64,000 bases of DNA, taken from NCBI GenBank assembly GCA_963664035.2, contig OY760867.2, positions 2,232,001 to 2,296,000 of the forward strand, in the 5' to 3' direction. A model generated the notes under the pieces. That model was given only the letters and a program-made list of their open reading frames with translations. It made no database searches and was not told the origin of the DNA. The position numbers were made by a program, and so were the translations under genes. Origin of the DNA: G958296245 sp963664035 (GTDB lineage Bacteria > Chloroflexota > Dehalococcoidia > Lucifugimonadales > G958296245). Below, in pieces: positions 51,264-60,317 of this stretch (position 1 is its first letter; each line of letters starts with the position of its first letter).

Positions 51264-51716
51264 ATGCTGGACGACCTGTACCAGGAAGTCATATTGGAGC
51301 ACTCGCGGAAGCCGAGCAACTTCCGGCTGCTTGCGGACGCGAACCGGCGGGCCGAGGGGTTCAATCCGCTGTGCGGCGACAAGGTGTCGCTGGGGCTGCG
51401 CGTCGACGAGAGCGGCGTCATATCGGACGTGGGCTTCCAGGGTAACGGGTGCGCGATCTCCAAGGCGTCGGCGTCTATGATGACCGAGAGCGTGAAGGAC
51501 AGGAGCGTGGACGAGGCGCGGGCGATATTCGAGTCGTTCCGCAGCATGGTTACGCGGGCGCCGGGGGAGGAGTTCGAGGGCGGCGAAGAGCTGGAGGACC
51601 TGGAGATGCTGGCGGGGGTGTCGGAGTTTCCGGTGCGGGTGAAGTGCGCGACGCTGGCATGGCACACGCTGGTAGCCGCGCTGGACGAGCAGGATGAGAC
51701 CGTCAAGACTGAGTAG
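51264..51716 (+). CDS. sufU: SufU-type scaffold/sulfur-transfer protein (first copy)
   Basis: 150 residues. Ligands C37 and D39 (NPLCGD), C63 (GNGCAIS), C127 (VRVKCATLAW). In Firmicutes SufU is a zinc protein that accepts sulfur from SufS. A shorter second copy lies at 53852. Confidence 0.92.
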   Translation: MLDDLYQEVILEHSRKPSNFRLLADANRRAEGFNPLCGDKVSLGLRVDESGVISDVGFQGNGCAISKASASMMTESVKDRSVDEARAIFESFRSMVTRAPGEEFEGGEELEDLEMLAGVSEFPVRVKCATLAWHTLVAALDEQDETVKTE

Positions 51717-51738
51717 GGCTCGGTAGAGGAGGGAGCCG

Positions 51739-52176
51739 ATGCGCGTACCCATACAGGTCGACTACGGTATCCGTGCGCTGGTGGACCTGGCGGAGCACGC
51801 CGGGGAAGGGTCGGTGCGCGCCGGCCAGATCGCCAGGCGCAGGAGCATACCCGAGCCGTACCTTGCGCGGGTGCTGCACACGCTCCAGAAGGAGGGGCTG
51901 GTCAGCAGCCGCCGGGGCAGGCAGGGCGGGCACAGCCTGGCGCGGGACCCTTCGGAGATCACGATGGGCATGGTGATGGAGTACCTGGGCGGGACGCAGA
52001 CGCTGGTGGACTGCCTCGACGACGGCGAGCGGTGCGACCTCACGCCGTCTTGCATGCAGCGCATGGTGTGGAGGGAGGTCGAGGTGGCGATCGCGCGGGT
52101 GCTCGACTCGACGACGATCGCGGACCTGACGCGGCGCATGGCCGAGCGCCGACGCCAGCCGGTGGCCGTGGTGTAG
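51739..52176 (+). CDS. Rrf2 family regulator with three-cysteine cluster
   Basis: 145 residues. Winged helix (IPVQVDYGIRALVDLAEH-type start, IPEPYLARVLHTLQKEGLV, RGRQGGHSLARDP). C92, C99 and C105 are spaced as in [2Fe-2S] Rrf2 sensors such as IscR/SufR. It probably adjusts suf expression to Fe-S status; no operator was identified. Confidence 0.93.
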   Translation: MRVPIQVDYGIRALVDLAEHAGEGSVRAGQIARRRSIPEPYLARVLHTLQKEGLVSSRRGRQGGHSLARDPSEITMGMVMEYLGGTQTLVDCLDDGERCDLTPSCMQRMVWREVEVAIARVLDSTTIADLTRRMAERRRQPVAVV

Positions 52177-52199
52177 CGGCCCGGAGGAGGGACGGAAAA

Positions 52200-52517
52200 A
52201 TGGGATACGTAACCGTAGCAAAGGTGGGGGACGTGCCGGACGGCACGGCCAAGGCCGTCACGGTGGGGGACAGGGAGATAGCGATCTGCAACGCGGACGG
52301 CCGGATATGCGCCATCGATAACCTCTGCACGCACGACTACGGTCTGCTGGACGAGGGGGAGATGGATGGCTTCGAGATAGAGTGTCCGGTCCACGGCGCG
52401 AGGTTCGACGTGAGGACGGGGGAGGCGACGGCGCCGCCCGCCTTCATGGGGGTGGACACCTATCCGGTCAGGGTGGAGGGCGAGGAGATACAGGTGGAGG
52501 TGGTGGATAGTGGGTAG
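52200..52517 (+). CDS. Rieske-type [2Fe-2S] ferredoxin (NirD/BphA3-like)
   Basis: 105 residues. Ligands C43/H45 (CTHD) and C62/H65 (CPVHG). Small soluble ferredoxin, common in suf loci. ATG 52200 after GGAGGAGG. Its last codons (VVDSG) are made by the short repeats that follow. Confidence 0.93.
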   Translation: MGYVTVAKVGDVPDGTAKAVTVGDREIAICNADGRICAIDNLCTHDYGLLDEGEMDGFEIECPVHGARFDVRTGEATAPPAFMGVDTYPVRVEGEEIQVEVVDSG

Positions 52518-52610
52518 TGGATAGTGGGTAGTGGATAGTGGGGAAGTGGGAAGTGGATAGTGGGTAGTGGATAGTGGGGAAGTGGGAAGTGGGAAGTGGA
52601 TAGTGGATAG
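52501..52610. repeat. simple-sequence repeat of GTGGATAGTGG type
   Basis: About 110 bp of GGATAGTGGGTAGT and GGGAAGTGGGAAGT units. It begins inside the Rieske gene, supplies its stop codon, and ends about 20 bp before sufS. Confidence 0.85.
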
Positions 52611-52629
52611 TTTGGAGAGGGGGTAGAGT

Positions 52630-53874
52630 TTGTTTGACGTAGAGAAGATACGGGAAGACTTTCCGGTGCTGTCGAGGGAGGTACACGGCAAGCCGCTGGT
52701 GTACCTGGACAACGCGGCGACGTCCCAGAAGCCGCGGGCCGTAATAGAGGCGCTGGTCGACTACTACGAGACTTACAACGCCAACGTCCATCGGGGTGTG
52801 CATACCCTGAGCATGGAGGCTACGGACCGGTACGAGGAGGCGCGGGAGAAGGTCGCCCGCTTCGTCAACGCGGAGGCGCCGGAGTCGATCATATGGACGC
52901 GCAACGCCACCGAGTCGATGAACCTGGTGGCGCATAGCTGGGCGGAGGAGAACATCTCCAGGGGCGACGAGATCGTCGTGACCCGGCTGGAGCACCACAG
53001 CAACCTGGTGCCGTGGCAGAGGATCGCGGCGAGGAAGGGCGCGGCGCTGAGGTTCCTGGGCATGACCGAGGACGGTTCGGTGGACATGGATAGCGCGGCC
53101 TCGGTGATCAACGGCAGGACGAAGCTGCTTGCGATGACGCACGTATCGAACTCGCTCGGGACGGTGGCGCCGGTCAAGGAATTGGCGGGCATGGCGCGGT
53201 CGGTGGGGGCGGCGGTGCTGGTGGACGGGGCGCAGAGCGTGCCGCACCAGCCGGTGGACGTCCAGGAGATAGGCTGCGACTTCCTGGCGCTGTCGGGGCA
53301 CAAGATGATGGGGCCGACGGGCATCGGGGCGCTCTACGCGCGGCGGGAGGCGCTGGAGCGGATGGAGCCGTTCCTGCACGGCGGGGAGATGGTGTTGGAG
53401 GTGTCGTACGAGGAGGCTAGCTGGAACGAGCTGCCGATGCGCTTCGAGGCGGGCACGCCGAATATCGCGGACGCGATCGCGTTGGGCGCCGCGGTGGACT
53501 ACCTGACGGGGCTGGGCATGGAGAACGTGCGCGAGCACGAGAAGCGGCTTACGGCCTACGCCCTGGACGCGTTCCGAGAGCTGGAGGAGGTCGACCTGTT
53601 CGGGCCGATGGACGTCGAGCGGCGCGGGGGCATCCTGTCCTTCTACTCGTCCGACGTACACCCGCACGACCTGGGGACGTTCCTGGACCAGGAGGGGGTG
53701 GCGATACGGACGGGGCACCACTGCACGATGCCCCTCATGGGCGCGCTGGGGGTGCCGGCGACGGCGAGGGCGAGCCTATACGTGTACAACACGGAGCGGG
53801 AGGTCGACGCGCTGGTTGACGCGCTGAAGCGGGCGTTGCGATACTTTGGAGATGGAGTCTCGCCCGCTAGATGA
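52630..53874 (+). CDS. sufS: cysteine desulfurase SufS
   Basis: 414 residues. PLP lysine K225 (LSGHKMMGPTG), HHSN at 122-125, catalytic C365 (TGHHCTMPLM), LDNAATSQKP at the start. Supplies sulfur to SufU and the scaffold, and possibly MnmA. TTG 52630 after GAGGGGG. Confidence 0.96.
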   Translation: MFDVEKIREDFPVLSREVHGKPLVYLDNAATSQKPRAVIEALVDYYETYNANVHRGVHTLSMEATDRYEEAREKVARFVNAEAPESIIWTRNATESMNLVAHSWAEENISRGDEIVVTRLEHHSNLVPWQRIAARKGAALRFLGMTEDGSVDMDSAASVINGRTKLLAMTHVSNSLGTVAPVKELAGMARSVGAAVLVDGAQSVPHQPVDVQEIGCDFLALSGHKMMGPTGIGALYARREALERMEPFLHGGEMVLEVSYEEASWNELPMRFEAGTPNIADAIALGAAVDYLTGLGMENVREHEKRLTAYALDAFRELEEVDLFGPMDVERRGGILSFYSSDVHPHDLGTFLDQEGVAIRTGHHCTMPLMGALGVPATARASLYVYNTEREVDALVDALKRALRYFGDGVSPAR

Positions 53875-54292
53875 GCTGTACCAGGACGCGATCCTGGAGC
53901 ACCGCCGCCACCCTCGCAACCGGCGCGAGCTTGCCGACCCCGACCTTCGGGGCCGCGCGGTAAACCCGTTCTGCGGCGACGAGGTCGCCGTGCAGATGGC
54001 GCTCGACGGGGGGCGGATCGCCGAGGTGGGGGTGCAGGCGGAGGGGTGCTCAATCAACCAGGCCACGGCGTCGATGGCGTCGGAGGCGGTGTTGGGGCTG
54101 ACGCTGGCGGAGGCGGAGGCGCTGCGCGAGTCGTTCGCGGGCATGATGCGGGGCGGCGAGCCGAGCGTCGGCGAGCTTAGCGCGCTGGCCGGGGTGCGGG
54201 AATACCCTGTGCGCATCAAGTGCGCGCTGCTGGCCTGGGGGGCGTTCGAGGAGGCTATTGCGTCCGGCGGACCGCGGGGAAGGGGGGCGTAG
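53852..54292 (+). CDS. SufU-type scaffold/sulfur-transfer protein (second copy)
   Basis: 146 residues. C41 and D43 (NPFCGD), C66 (AEGCSIN), C124 (VRIKCALLAW) are all kept. Overlaps sufS by 23 bp, so coupled to it. TTG 53846 is an alternative start. Its immediate link to sufS suggests this is the working sulfur acceptor, with the first copy perhaps specialised. Confidence 0.92.
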   Translation: MESRPLDELYQDAILEHRRHPRNRRELADPDLRGRAVNPFCGDEVAVQMALDGGRIAEVGVQAEGCSINQATASMASEAVLGLTLAEAEALRESFAGMMRGGEPSVGELSALAGVREYPVRIKCALLAWGAFEEAIASGGPRGRGA

Positions 54293-54402
54293 GGGTCCTC
54301 CCGGGAGAGCTATTGCCGCGGCGGCCGCGGGAGATTTCGCGCCGAAGAGCTATCCCGCAGCCGCCGGGAGACGGTCCGAATTAGGCTGTGTAATCAGCCG
54401 GG

Positions 54403-54690
54403 CTACGACTGGTCCTTTGGCCTTCGTCCGCCCCTACCCTTGACCGAAAAGTAGATCGTGTTGTCATGCACGCGGTCGAAGGAGACCCTCTTGCGGGCGG
54501 CCTTTGCGGCGGTGGTCAGGCGGCGCTTCACGGTGGTGACTGTCTCGCCTTCGTCGAGCTCGAGTACGCCCGATTGTCCGGCGCCCAGCTCGTTGATAAA
54601 GCCGACGTACTCCCTGGTGATCTGCGCCCGTTTTCCGGTAGAGGAATAGAGGGCCGCGTCTTCTAGCGACATGACTGTGAACGTTGGCAT
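54403..54690 (-). CDS. small conserved-looking protein of unknown function
   Basis: 95 residues with AGGAGG before ATG 54690 and a TATAAT box at 54720-54725 (minus strand). FTVMSLEDAALYSSTGKRAQITREYV then VTTVKRRLTTAAKAARKRV and DNTIYFSVKGRGG. Basic, perhaps nucleic-acid-binding. No family recognised. Confidence 0.72.
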   Translation of the reverse strand: MPTFTVMSLEDAALYSSTGKRAQITREYVGFINELGAGQSGVLELDEGETVTTVKRRLTTAAKAARKRVSFDRVHDNTIYFSVKGRGGRRPKDQS

Positions 54691-54764
54691 TCGTACCTCC
54701 TAGGATGAAGCTGGGCGCAATTATACACTGTCCGTTTCGATAGCTCCAGTTCCTCGGCTCTAGG

Positions 54765-55972
54765 GCGGCCACAAGGGACGCCCCTACGATACAGCCTCCA
54801 AGGTCTAGGGCGGCCACAAGGGACGCCCCTACGATACAGCCTCCAAGGTCCAGGGCGGCCACAAGGGACGCCCCTACGATACAGCCTCCAAGGTCCAGGG
54901 CGGCCACAAGGGACGCCCCTACGATACAGCCTCCAAGGTCTAGGGCGGCCACAAGGGACGCCCCTACGATACAGCCTCCAAGGTCTAGGGCGGCCACAAG
55001 GGACGCCCCTACGATACAGCCTCCAAGGTCCAGGGCGGCCACAAGGGACGCCCCTACGATACAGCCTCCAAGGTCCAGGGCGGCCACAAGGGACGCCCCT
55101 ACGATACAGCCTCCAAGGTCTAGGGCGGCCACAAGGGACGCCCCTACGATACAGCCTCCAAGGTCCAGGGCGGCCACAAGGGACGCCCCTACGATACAGC
55201 CTCCAAGGTCCAGGGCGGCCACAAGGGACGCCCCTACGATACAGCCTCCAAGGTCCAGGGCGGCCACAAGGGACGCCCCTACGATACAGCCTCCAAGGTC
55301 CAGGGCGCCCACAAGGGGCGCCCCTACGATACAGCCTTCATGGTCCAGGGCGCCCACAAGGGGCGCCCCTACGATACAGCCTCCAAGGTCCAGGGCGGCC
55401 ACAAGGGACGCCCCTACGATACAGCCTTCATGGTCCAGGGCGGCCACAAGGGACGCCCCTACGATACAGCCTTCAAGGTCCAGGGCGGCCACAAGGGACG
55501 CCCCTACGATACAGCCTTCAAGGTCCAGGGCGGCCACAAGGGACGCCCCTACGATACAGCCTCCAAGGTCCAGGGCGCCCACAAGGGGCGCCCCTACGAT
55601 ACAGCCTTCATGGTCCAGGGCGCCCACAAGGGGCGCCCCTACGATACAGCCTCCAAGGTCCAGGGCGGCCACAAGGGACGCCCCTACGATACAGCCTTCA
55701 TGGTCCAGGGCGGCCACAAGGGACGCCCCTACGATACAGCCTTCAAGGTCCAGGGCGGCCACAAGGGACGCCCCTACGATACAGCCTTCAAGGTCCAGGG
55801 CGGCCACAAGGGACGCCCCTACGATAGAGCCTCCAAGGTCCAGGGCGCCCACAAGGGACGCCCCTACGATAGAGCCTCCAAGGTCCAGGGCGGCCACAAG
55901 GGACGCCCCTACGATACAGCCTTCATGGTCCAGGGCGCCCACAAGGGCCACAAGGGACGCCCCTACAGTTAC
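54765..55972. repeat. 45-bp tandem array, about 27 units
   Basis: Unit core GGGCGGCCACAAGGGACGCC then CCTACGATACAGCC. As 45 is divisible by three, both strands stay open; those frames are not genes. A six-unit block (270 bp) of variants repeats at about 55297-55566 and 55567-55836. The right edge ends CAGTTAC, like the IS66 end, and GCTCTAGG occurs at both edges (54757-54764, 55973-55980), so it may be an amplified IS66-type MITE. Confidence 0.88.
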
Positions 55973-56083
55973 GCTCTAGGCGCTAGGGCGTGGACTTGGT
56001 AGAATTGGATACCCAGATTCGTTCGACCTGCCCACGATGCTGCCGTTAGGGTGGGCGCCGTCCGCAAGGAAGGAGAGCTTATC

Positions 56084-56629
56084 TTGAAAATCCGCCGTAC
56101 GGCCTTGTTCACGATAGGGGCGATTCTGCTACTGGCTGCTATGGCCGGCTGTGGGTCCGCGGAACCCGGGCCTGCCAACATAGGGTCCACCGCTCGGGCC
56201 GAAATTACGGGCCCGCAGGGGGAGGCTATGGGACTGGTAACCCTGACCCAGGGGAGTCGGGGCGTACTGGTGTCGGCAGACCTGACAGGGTTGACGCCCG
56301 GCGCCCACGGATTCCACATTCACGAAACAGGCAGCTGCGAGCCGGACTTTTCCGCCGCCGGGGACCATTTTGCCCCGGAAGGCATGGAACATGGCTATTT
56401 TAACCAGGACGGGCACCACGCCGGGGATATGCCGAACATCCATGCCACCGAGGACGGGACCGTCCGGGCCGATGTTTTCAACGGCGACATAACCCTGGAG
56501 AGCGGGGAAGCCAATTCGATACTGGATGCGGACGGGTCGGCCATCATCGTCCACGAAAAGGCGGACACTTACGGCGCGGATGCCGGGGCCGGCGGGCGGG
56601 TCGGCTGTGGGGTGATCGTGCGAGATTAG
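56084..56629 (+). CDS. sodC: Cu/Zn superoxide dismutase, lipoprotein type
   Basis: 181 residues. TTG 56084 after AAGGAGAG. Signal peptide with lipobox LLAAMAGC. Copper and zinc ligands in HGFHIHETGSCE, GDHFAPEGMEHGYFNQDGHHAGDMPNI, and VHEKADTYG; disulfide-type cysteines in GSCE and VGCGVI. Detoxifies superoxide outside the cytoplasm. Confidence 0.93.
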   Translation: MKIRRTALFTIGAILLLAAMAGCGSAEPGPANIGSTARAEITGPQGEAMGLVTLTQGSRGVLVSADLTGLTPGAHGFHIHETGSCEPDFSAAGDHFAPEGMEHGYFNQDGHHAGDMPNIHATEDGTVRADVFNGDITLESGEANSILDADGSAIIVHEKADTYGADAGAGGRVGCGVIVRD

Positions 56630-56639
56630 GGCTGATGCG

Positions 56640-56710
56640 CTAGTGGACCGACAACCTAGCAATGAAGGGTGGCGAGAATACTGCGCGAGGCAGTTGCGCC
56701 CCCACCCTAA
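56640..56710. repeat. 71-bp interspersed repeat, copy 1
   Basis: From CTAGTGGACCGACAACCTAG to CCCACCCTAA; matches 63930-64000 with about five differences. Starts 11 bp after the sodC stop. Next to it is CCCTCCCCC/GGGGGAGGG, a strong hairpin without a U-run (about 56711-56735). Confidence 0.85.
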
Positions 56711-56772
56711 CCCTCCCCCAAAATGGGGGAGGGGATTCCAAGGTCAGCCATCATTTCAACAATGTTGGAGCG

Positions 56773-57774
56773 CTAGATTGCGCCCTTGTGGCCGTTCCTG
56801 ATGGCCTCGCACAGGGTCATGGTATGCACCGAGTCTTCCAGCGACGACCAGGGCGCGCGGTCTTCCAGGATGCAGTCTACGAAGTGGCGGGTCTCGTTGA
56901 AGCCGCTGCCGCCGACGGGCCCCAGGTCCAGCGGCTGCTCGACGAGGGCGCCCGTCGCGGTGCCGTCGTCCTCCGGGCGCGCCATATAGAGGTCGTAGTT
57001 CGTACCCCTCGTGAGCTCGAAGTAGGCGGACGTGTCCTCGGCGTGGACCTCGGCGCGCTGTATGCGGTATCCGATCCCGAAGTGGCTCATCATGGCGCCG
57101 AAGGCCCCTGTGTCGAACTTGATGACGGCGTTGTGGCGGTGGGCGCCGGGCCGGTCGCCGTCCTGGACCTCGGAATAGACCTCGGTCGCGTGAGCGGCGC
57201 CTGCCTCGTCCGGGCCGGACAGCCAGCGGAGCAGGTCCACCAGGTGTATGGAGTCGCAGATTAGCGGATCCGGGTATACGTCCCGCGTCTGAGGGGTGCC
57301 TATGGCGGTCAGCGGCTTGTTGTAGGTGGCGGCGCAGTGGACGGCTCCGCCCTGCCGCTGGATGAGCCGCCTGACGGCGAGGACCTCCGGGAAGTAGCGC
57401 CGGTTGAATGAGACGATGGCCTTGGCGCCGCTCCCGCGCTCGGCCTCGACCATACGCCGGGTCTCGTCCGAGGACATTCCCGGCGACTTCTCGACGGAGA
57501 CGTGGACGTCCCTGTCGAGGCAGTCGAGCACGATGGGGAGGAGGTGGCCTGGCCGGGTTACGACGTAGGCGACGTCGATCTCGGCCTTGTCCAGCATCTC
57601 GCGGTAGTCGGTGAAGGCGTGGTTGGGCCGGTGCTTGGCGGCGGCGTCCTCCAGCCTCTCCGGGTCGATTTCCGCGATGGCCTCGAGGCGCAGCCGCGGC
57701 TCGCCGGCAATTTCCCTGAAGTGGCTCTCCGCGTGCGAGCCGCAGCCGATTACCGCGACGTTCAGCCTGTCCAT
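56773..57774 (-). CDS. Gfo/Idh/MocA family dehydrogenase
   Basis: 333 residues. NVAVIGCGSHAESHF, VSVEKSPGMSSDETRRMVEA (EKS in place of EKP), and CDSIHLVDLLRWLSG. Lies downstream of the sialidase gene (19 bp) on the same strand, so the pair may degrade a sialic-acid or other sugar substrate. AAGGAA precedes ATG 57774. Confidence 0.88.
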   Translation of the reverse strand: MDRLNVAVIGCGSHAESHFREIAGEPRLRLEAIAEIDPERLEDAAAKHRPNHAFTDYREMLDKAEIDVAYVVTRPGHLLPIVLDCLDRDVHVSVEKSPGMSSDETRRMVEAERGSGAKAIVSFNRRYFPEVLAVRRLIQRQGGAVHCAATYNKPLTAIGTPQTRDVYPDPLICDSIHLVDLLRWLSGPDEAGAAHATEVYSEVQDGDRPGAHRHNAVIKFDTGAFGAMMSHFGIGYRIQRAEVHAEDTSAYFELTRGTNYDLYMARPEDDGTATGALVEQPLDLGPVGGSGFNETRHFVDCILEDRAPWSSLEDSVHTMTLCEAIRNGHKGAI

Positions 57775-57793
57775 ATTTCGCTTCCTTTCTTGT

Positions 57794-58840
57794 CTATCCC
57801 AGGGTGTCCTTGCCGTCGGTTAGCCACTCGAGGTTGAACTGGGCCATCCGGATGCTCTCGTAGGGGCCGTCGATGCCCCTCTCGTAGAAGCACAGGATGG
57901 ACATGTCGGCGGCGACGGCCAGCTCCGAGTATGCCGCCGGGCCGGGGTAGATGACCTTGGGCGACGTCCAGGTCCTGCACTCGTCGTAGCTGATACGGAC
58001 GGTGAGGTGGTCTCTCGTCAGGCTGGAGACGTTGGAGAAGAGGATGCGGTTCCTGCCGTGCTCCTCCTCGGTGGTGAACCTGGCGATGCTCGCCTGGCAG
58101 TGAGGGTCGGGGATTTCGGTCAGCATCTCTATGTCGGACCAGGTGAGTCCTCCGTCCCTGCTCCAAGCGCAGTAGCGGTGGTCGGGGCGGTTTCGCTGGC
58201 CGCGGACGGCCATGTAGAGCGAGCCGTCCTGGGTCTCGACGACCTCGCACTCGTCCGTGCTGTCGCTGAGCGAGCCGCCCATCTGCCAAGTCTTGCCGTG
58301 GTCGGTGCTGAGCACCACGTGGGACTTGTTGTAGACGGAGTCCATGCGCATTCCCACGTGGTGGTCGCACGGGATGACCAGCGCGCCGTCGCTGCGCTGG
58401 ATGCCGTGTCCGGGGCCGGCGACGTAGAAGGTCATTCCCGGCTCGCGCACTTGGTCGGACACGTCGGTCGGCTCGGACCAGGTCGCGCCGCCGTCGGCGC
58501 TGCTCATGACCATGAACCGGTCGGCGTCGATGTTGTACGCCAGCCAGACGAGGCCGGTATCGCGGTCGTACACGGGGGTGGGGTTGTGGTGGGTGCGCGA
58601 CCCGTCGCCGTCGAGGACCTGGAGGGGCCCCCAGGTCGCGCCGTTGTCGGTGCTGCGCTTGAGCAGGACGTAGAGGGCGTGGTAGTCGTCGTGTCCGTCG
58701 CGGCGGCCCTCGGTGAAGGCGAGTATCGTGCCGTCGCCGGCGACGACGAGGCCGGGGATCCTGAAGGTGTGGTAGCCCTCGGCGCCCGACGTGAATATCT
58801 CCGTCTCCCTGAACCACGGCACTGCGGCGTTGCTTCCCAT
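57794..58840 (-). CDS. sialidase (exo-alpha-sialidase) family protein
   Basis: 348 residues. YHTFRIPGLVVAGDGTILAFTEGRR contains the FRIP arginine; Asp boxes STDNGATWGP, SADGGATWSEP, STDHGKTWQ, SRDGGLTWSD. FYERGIDGPYESIRM near the end resembles the region of the nucleophilic Tyr/Glu. No signal peptide, so perhaps cytoplasmic. GGGAGG before ATG 58840. Confidence 0.88.
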   Translation of the reverse strand: MGSNAAVPWFRETEIFTSGAEGYHTFRIPGLVVAGDGTILAFTEGRRDGHDDYHALYVLLKRSTDNGATWGPLQVLDGDGSRTHHNPTPVYDRDTGLVWLAYNIDADRFMVMSSADGGATWSEPTDVSDQVREPGMTFYVAGPGHGIQRSDGALVIPCDHHVGMRMDSVYNKSHVVLSTDHGKTWQMGGSLSDSTDECEVVETQDGSLYMAVRGQRNRPDHRYCAWSRDGGLTWSDIEMLTEIPDPHCQASIARFTTEEEHGRNRILFSNVSSLTRDHLTVRISYDECRTWTSPKVIYPGPAAYSELAVAADMSILCFYERGIDGPYESIRMAQFNLEWLTDGKDTLG

Positions 58841-58843
58841 TGG

Positions 58844-60175
58844 TTACCTCCCTTGCGGTGTATTGGTTTCGGGGCCTTCGAGCCGGACGTATCCGCCGCC
58901 GTCCAGCCGCGCCCGCTCTCCGGTAGCGTACCATCCCCTGTCGAAGCGCGAGTTATATGCGTCGGCGTCGCCCCAGTAGGCGGAGAACATCGACGGCCAG
59001 CCGGGGCGGATCGCCAGGCGGCCGGATTCGCCTTCCGGCAGGCGGTCCATCTCGTCGTCCCGTATGCTCACCTCGATCCCGGGCGCGGGCGCGCCTGCCG
59101 GGGCGCGTCTCGGCGATTCTCCGGCGTCGGCGAGCATCACGGTCCCCGTCTCGGCCTGGCCCCAGCAGTGGCGGAACGGGATGCCGAAGGCGTCTTGCGG
59201 CCAGGGGGACGGTCTCCCGCCAAGCAGGAGACGGCGCAACGCGGGCGCGCCGCCGCTCTCCGCGGCTGTGCCGGCCATGTTCCGCGCCGCGTCGGCGTCG
59301 ACGTAGGCGACCGATACGCCGCGGCGGCTGGCGAGCCCGGCCCAGCCGTCGGCGTCCACGGGCGCTTCCACCGATAGCAGCGTCGCGCCGGCCAACCACG
59401 GCGCGAGCAGCCCGAGGGAGGGCCACGCGGCGCTGCCCGGCACGGCGGCGCACCAGTATACGTCGCCCACGTCCAGGCAGAGCGCCCACCTTGCCGTCAC
59501 GAGGTGTTGGGCCGCAGACGCGTGGCGGTGCAGGACGCCCAGGTCCTTGCCTGGGCCGTCCAGCGGGTATTCCATCAGCGCGGGGTCGTACTGTTTCGTC
59601 GCTTCCACGGCTGGGCCGGCGGACGCCTTGCACATTTCTTCTTCGTAGCCCAGGTCGGCCGGGTCGATGGGGAACGGGTCGCGCCCGTTCTTGTTGACGA
59701 CGATTATGTGCTGAAGGTCGAAGAGGTGGTAGACGATCTCGGAGAAGCGCCGGCGGACCCTGGGGTCGGTGACGACGATCTTGGCGCCCGCGCCTGCCAG
59801 CCTGCGTTTCGCCTCGTCGGCATCCAGCTCCGGGGGGAGCGCGCAGGCTATCGCGCCCACCTTCAACGCGCCGAGGAAGGCCACGTAGAGCTCCGGCGTC
59901 GAGTCGAGCAGGACGAATACGCGGTCTCCCTTCACCACGCCGAGGTTCCTCAGCACGGATGCGAACAGGTCCGAGAGGGTCTTCATCTCGGCGAAGGTGT
60001 ACTCTTCCCGCTCGCCCAGGCCGCCTTCCCATACCAGGGCCGCGGCGTCGGATGTCTCCGAGGCGGCATGGCGGTCTACCGCTTCGCGGGCGAGGTTGAG
60101 ACGGCCGCCTGGGAGCCGGTCGATCTCGCCGCGTAGGTCGCCCCACGCGGGGGCTGGCGCTTTCGCTATGGTCAT
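58844..60175 (-). CDS. degenerate, C-terminally short AMP-forming acyl-CoA ligase-like protein
   Basis: 443 residues, acetyl-CoA-synthetase-like order (GGRLNLAREAVDRHA, GDRVFVLLDSTPELYVAFLGALKVGA, GLGQTETG-type motif as CWGQAETGTV, GWYATGERARLDGGGYV). The ATP-loop TSGTTGxPKG is replaced by PLDGPGKDLG, and the roughly 110-residue C-terminal domain with the catalytic lysine is absent. Probably inactive as a ligase or given another role. ATG 60175 is chosen because a TATAAT box (60228-60233) overlaps the upstream ATG 60229. Confidence 0.78.
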   Translation of the reverse strand: MTIAKAPAPAWGDLRGEIDRLPGGRLNLAREAVDRHAASETSDAAALVWEGGLGEREEYTFAEMKTLSDLFASVLRNLGVVKGDRVFVLLDSTPELYVAFLGALKVGAIACALPPELDADEAKRRLAGAGAKIVVTDPRVRRRFSEIVYHLFDLQHIIVVNKNGRDPFPIDPADLGYEEEMCKASAGPAVEATKQYDPALMEYPLDGPGKDLGVLHRHASAAQHLVTARWALCLDVGDVYWCAAVPGSAAWPSLGLLAPWLAGATLLSVEAPVDADGWAGLASRRGVSVAYVDADAARNMAGTAAESGGAPALRRLLLGGRPSPWPQDAFGIPFRHCWGQAETGTVMLADAGESPRRAPAGAPAPGIEVSIRDDEMDRLPEGESGRLAIRPGWPSMFSAYWGDADAYNSRFDRGWYATGERARLDGGGYVRLEGPETNTPQGR

Positions 60176-60317
60176 TGTCGAGTACAGGGTGGGCGCCTCG
60201 CGGCCGTTCGCCGCCGGGAGCGCGGCCATTATACATTGACCGGCGCGCCGGGCGGCTTCTATAATTGCGTAGAATCTTAGCTGACCGGAGACACCAATTT
60301 GGGCTGGGAGGCCCGCA

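Noticed and set aside
54464..55951. 495-codon minus-strand frame of 15-residue repeats, and the plus-strand 220-codon frame
   Set aside because: Both arise because the tandem unit is 45 bp with no stop codons; no promoter, ribosome site or non-repeat domain supports a gene.
54765..55972. Possible CRISPR array
   Set aside because: Units are contiguous and nearly identical with no unique spacers, and no cas gene is present.
56711..56735. Terminator after sodC
   Set aside because: The hairpin is strong but lacks a U-run and is part of repeated DNA.
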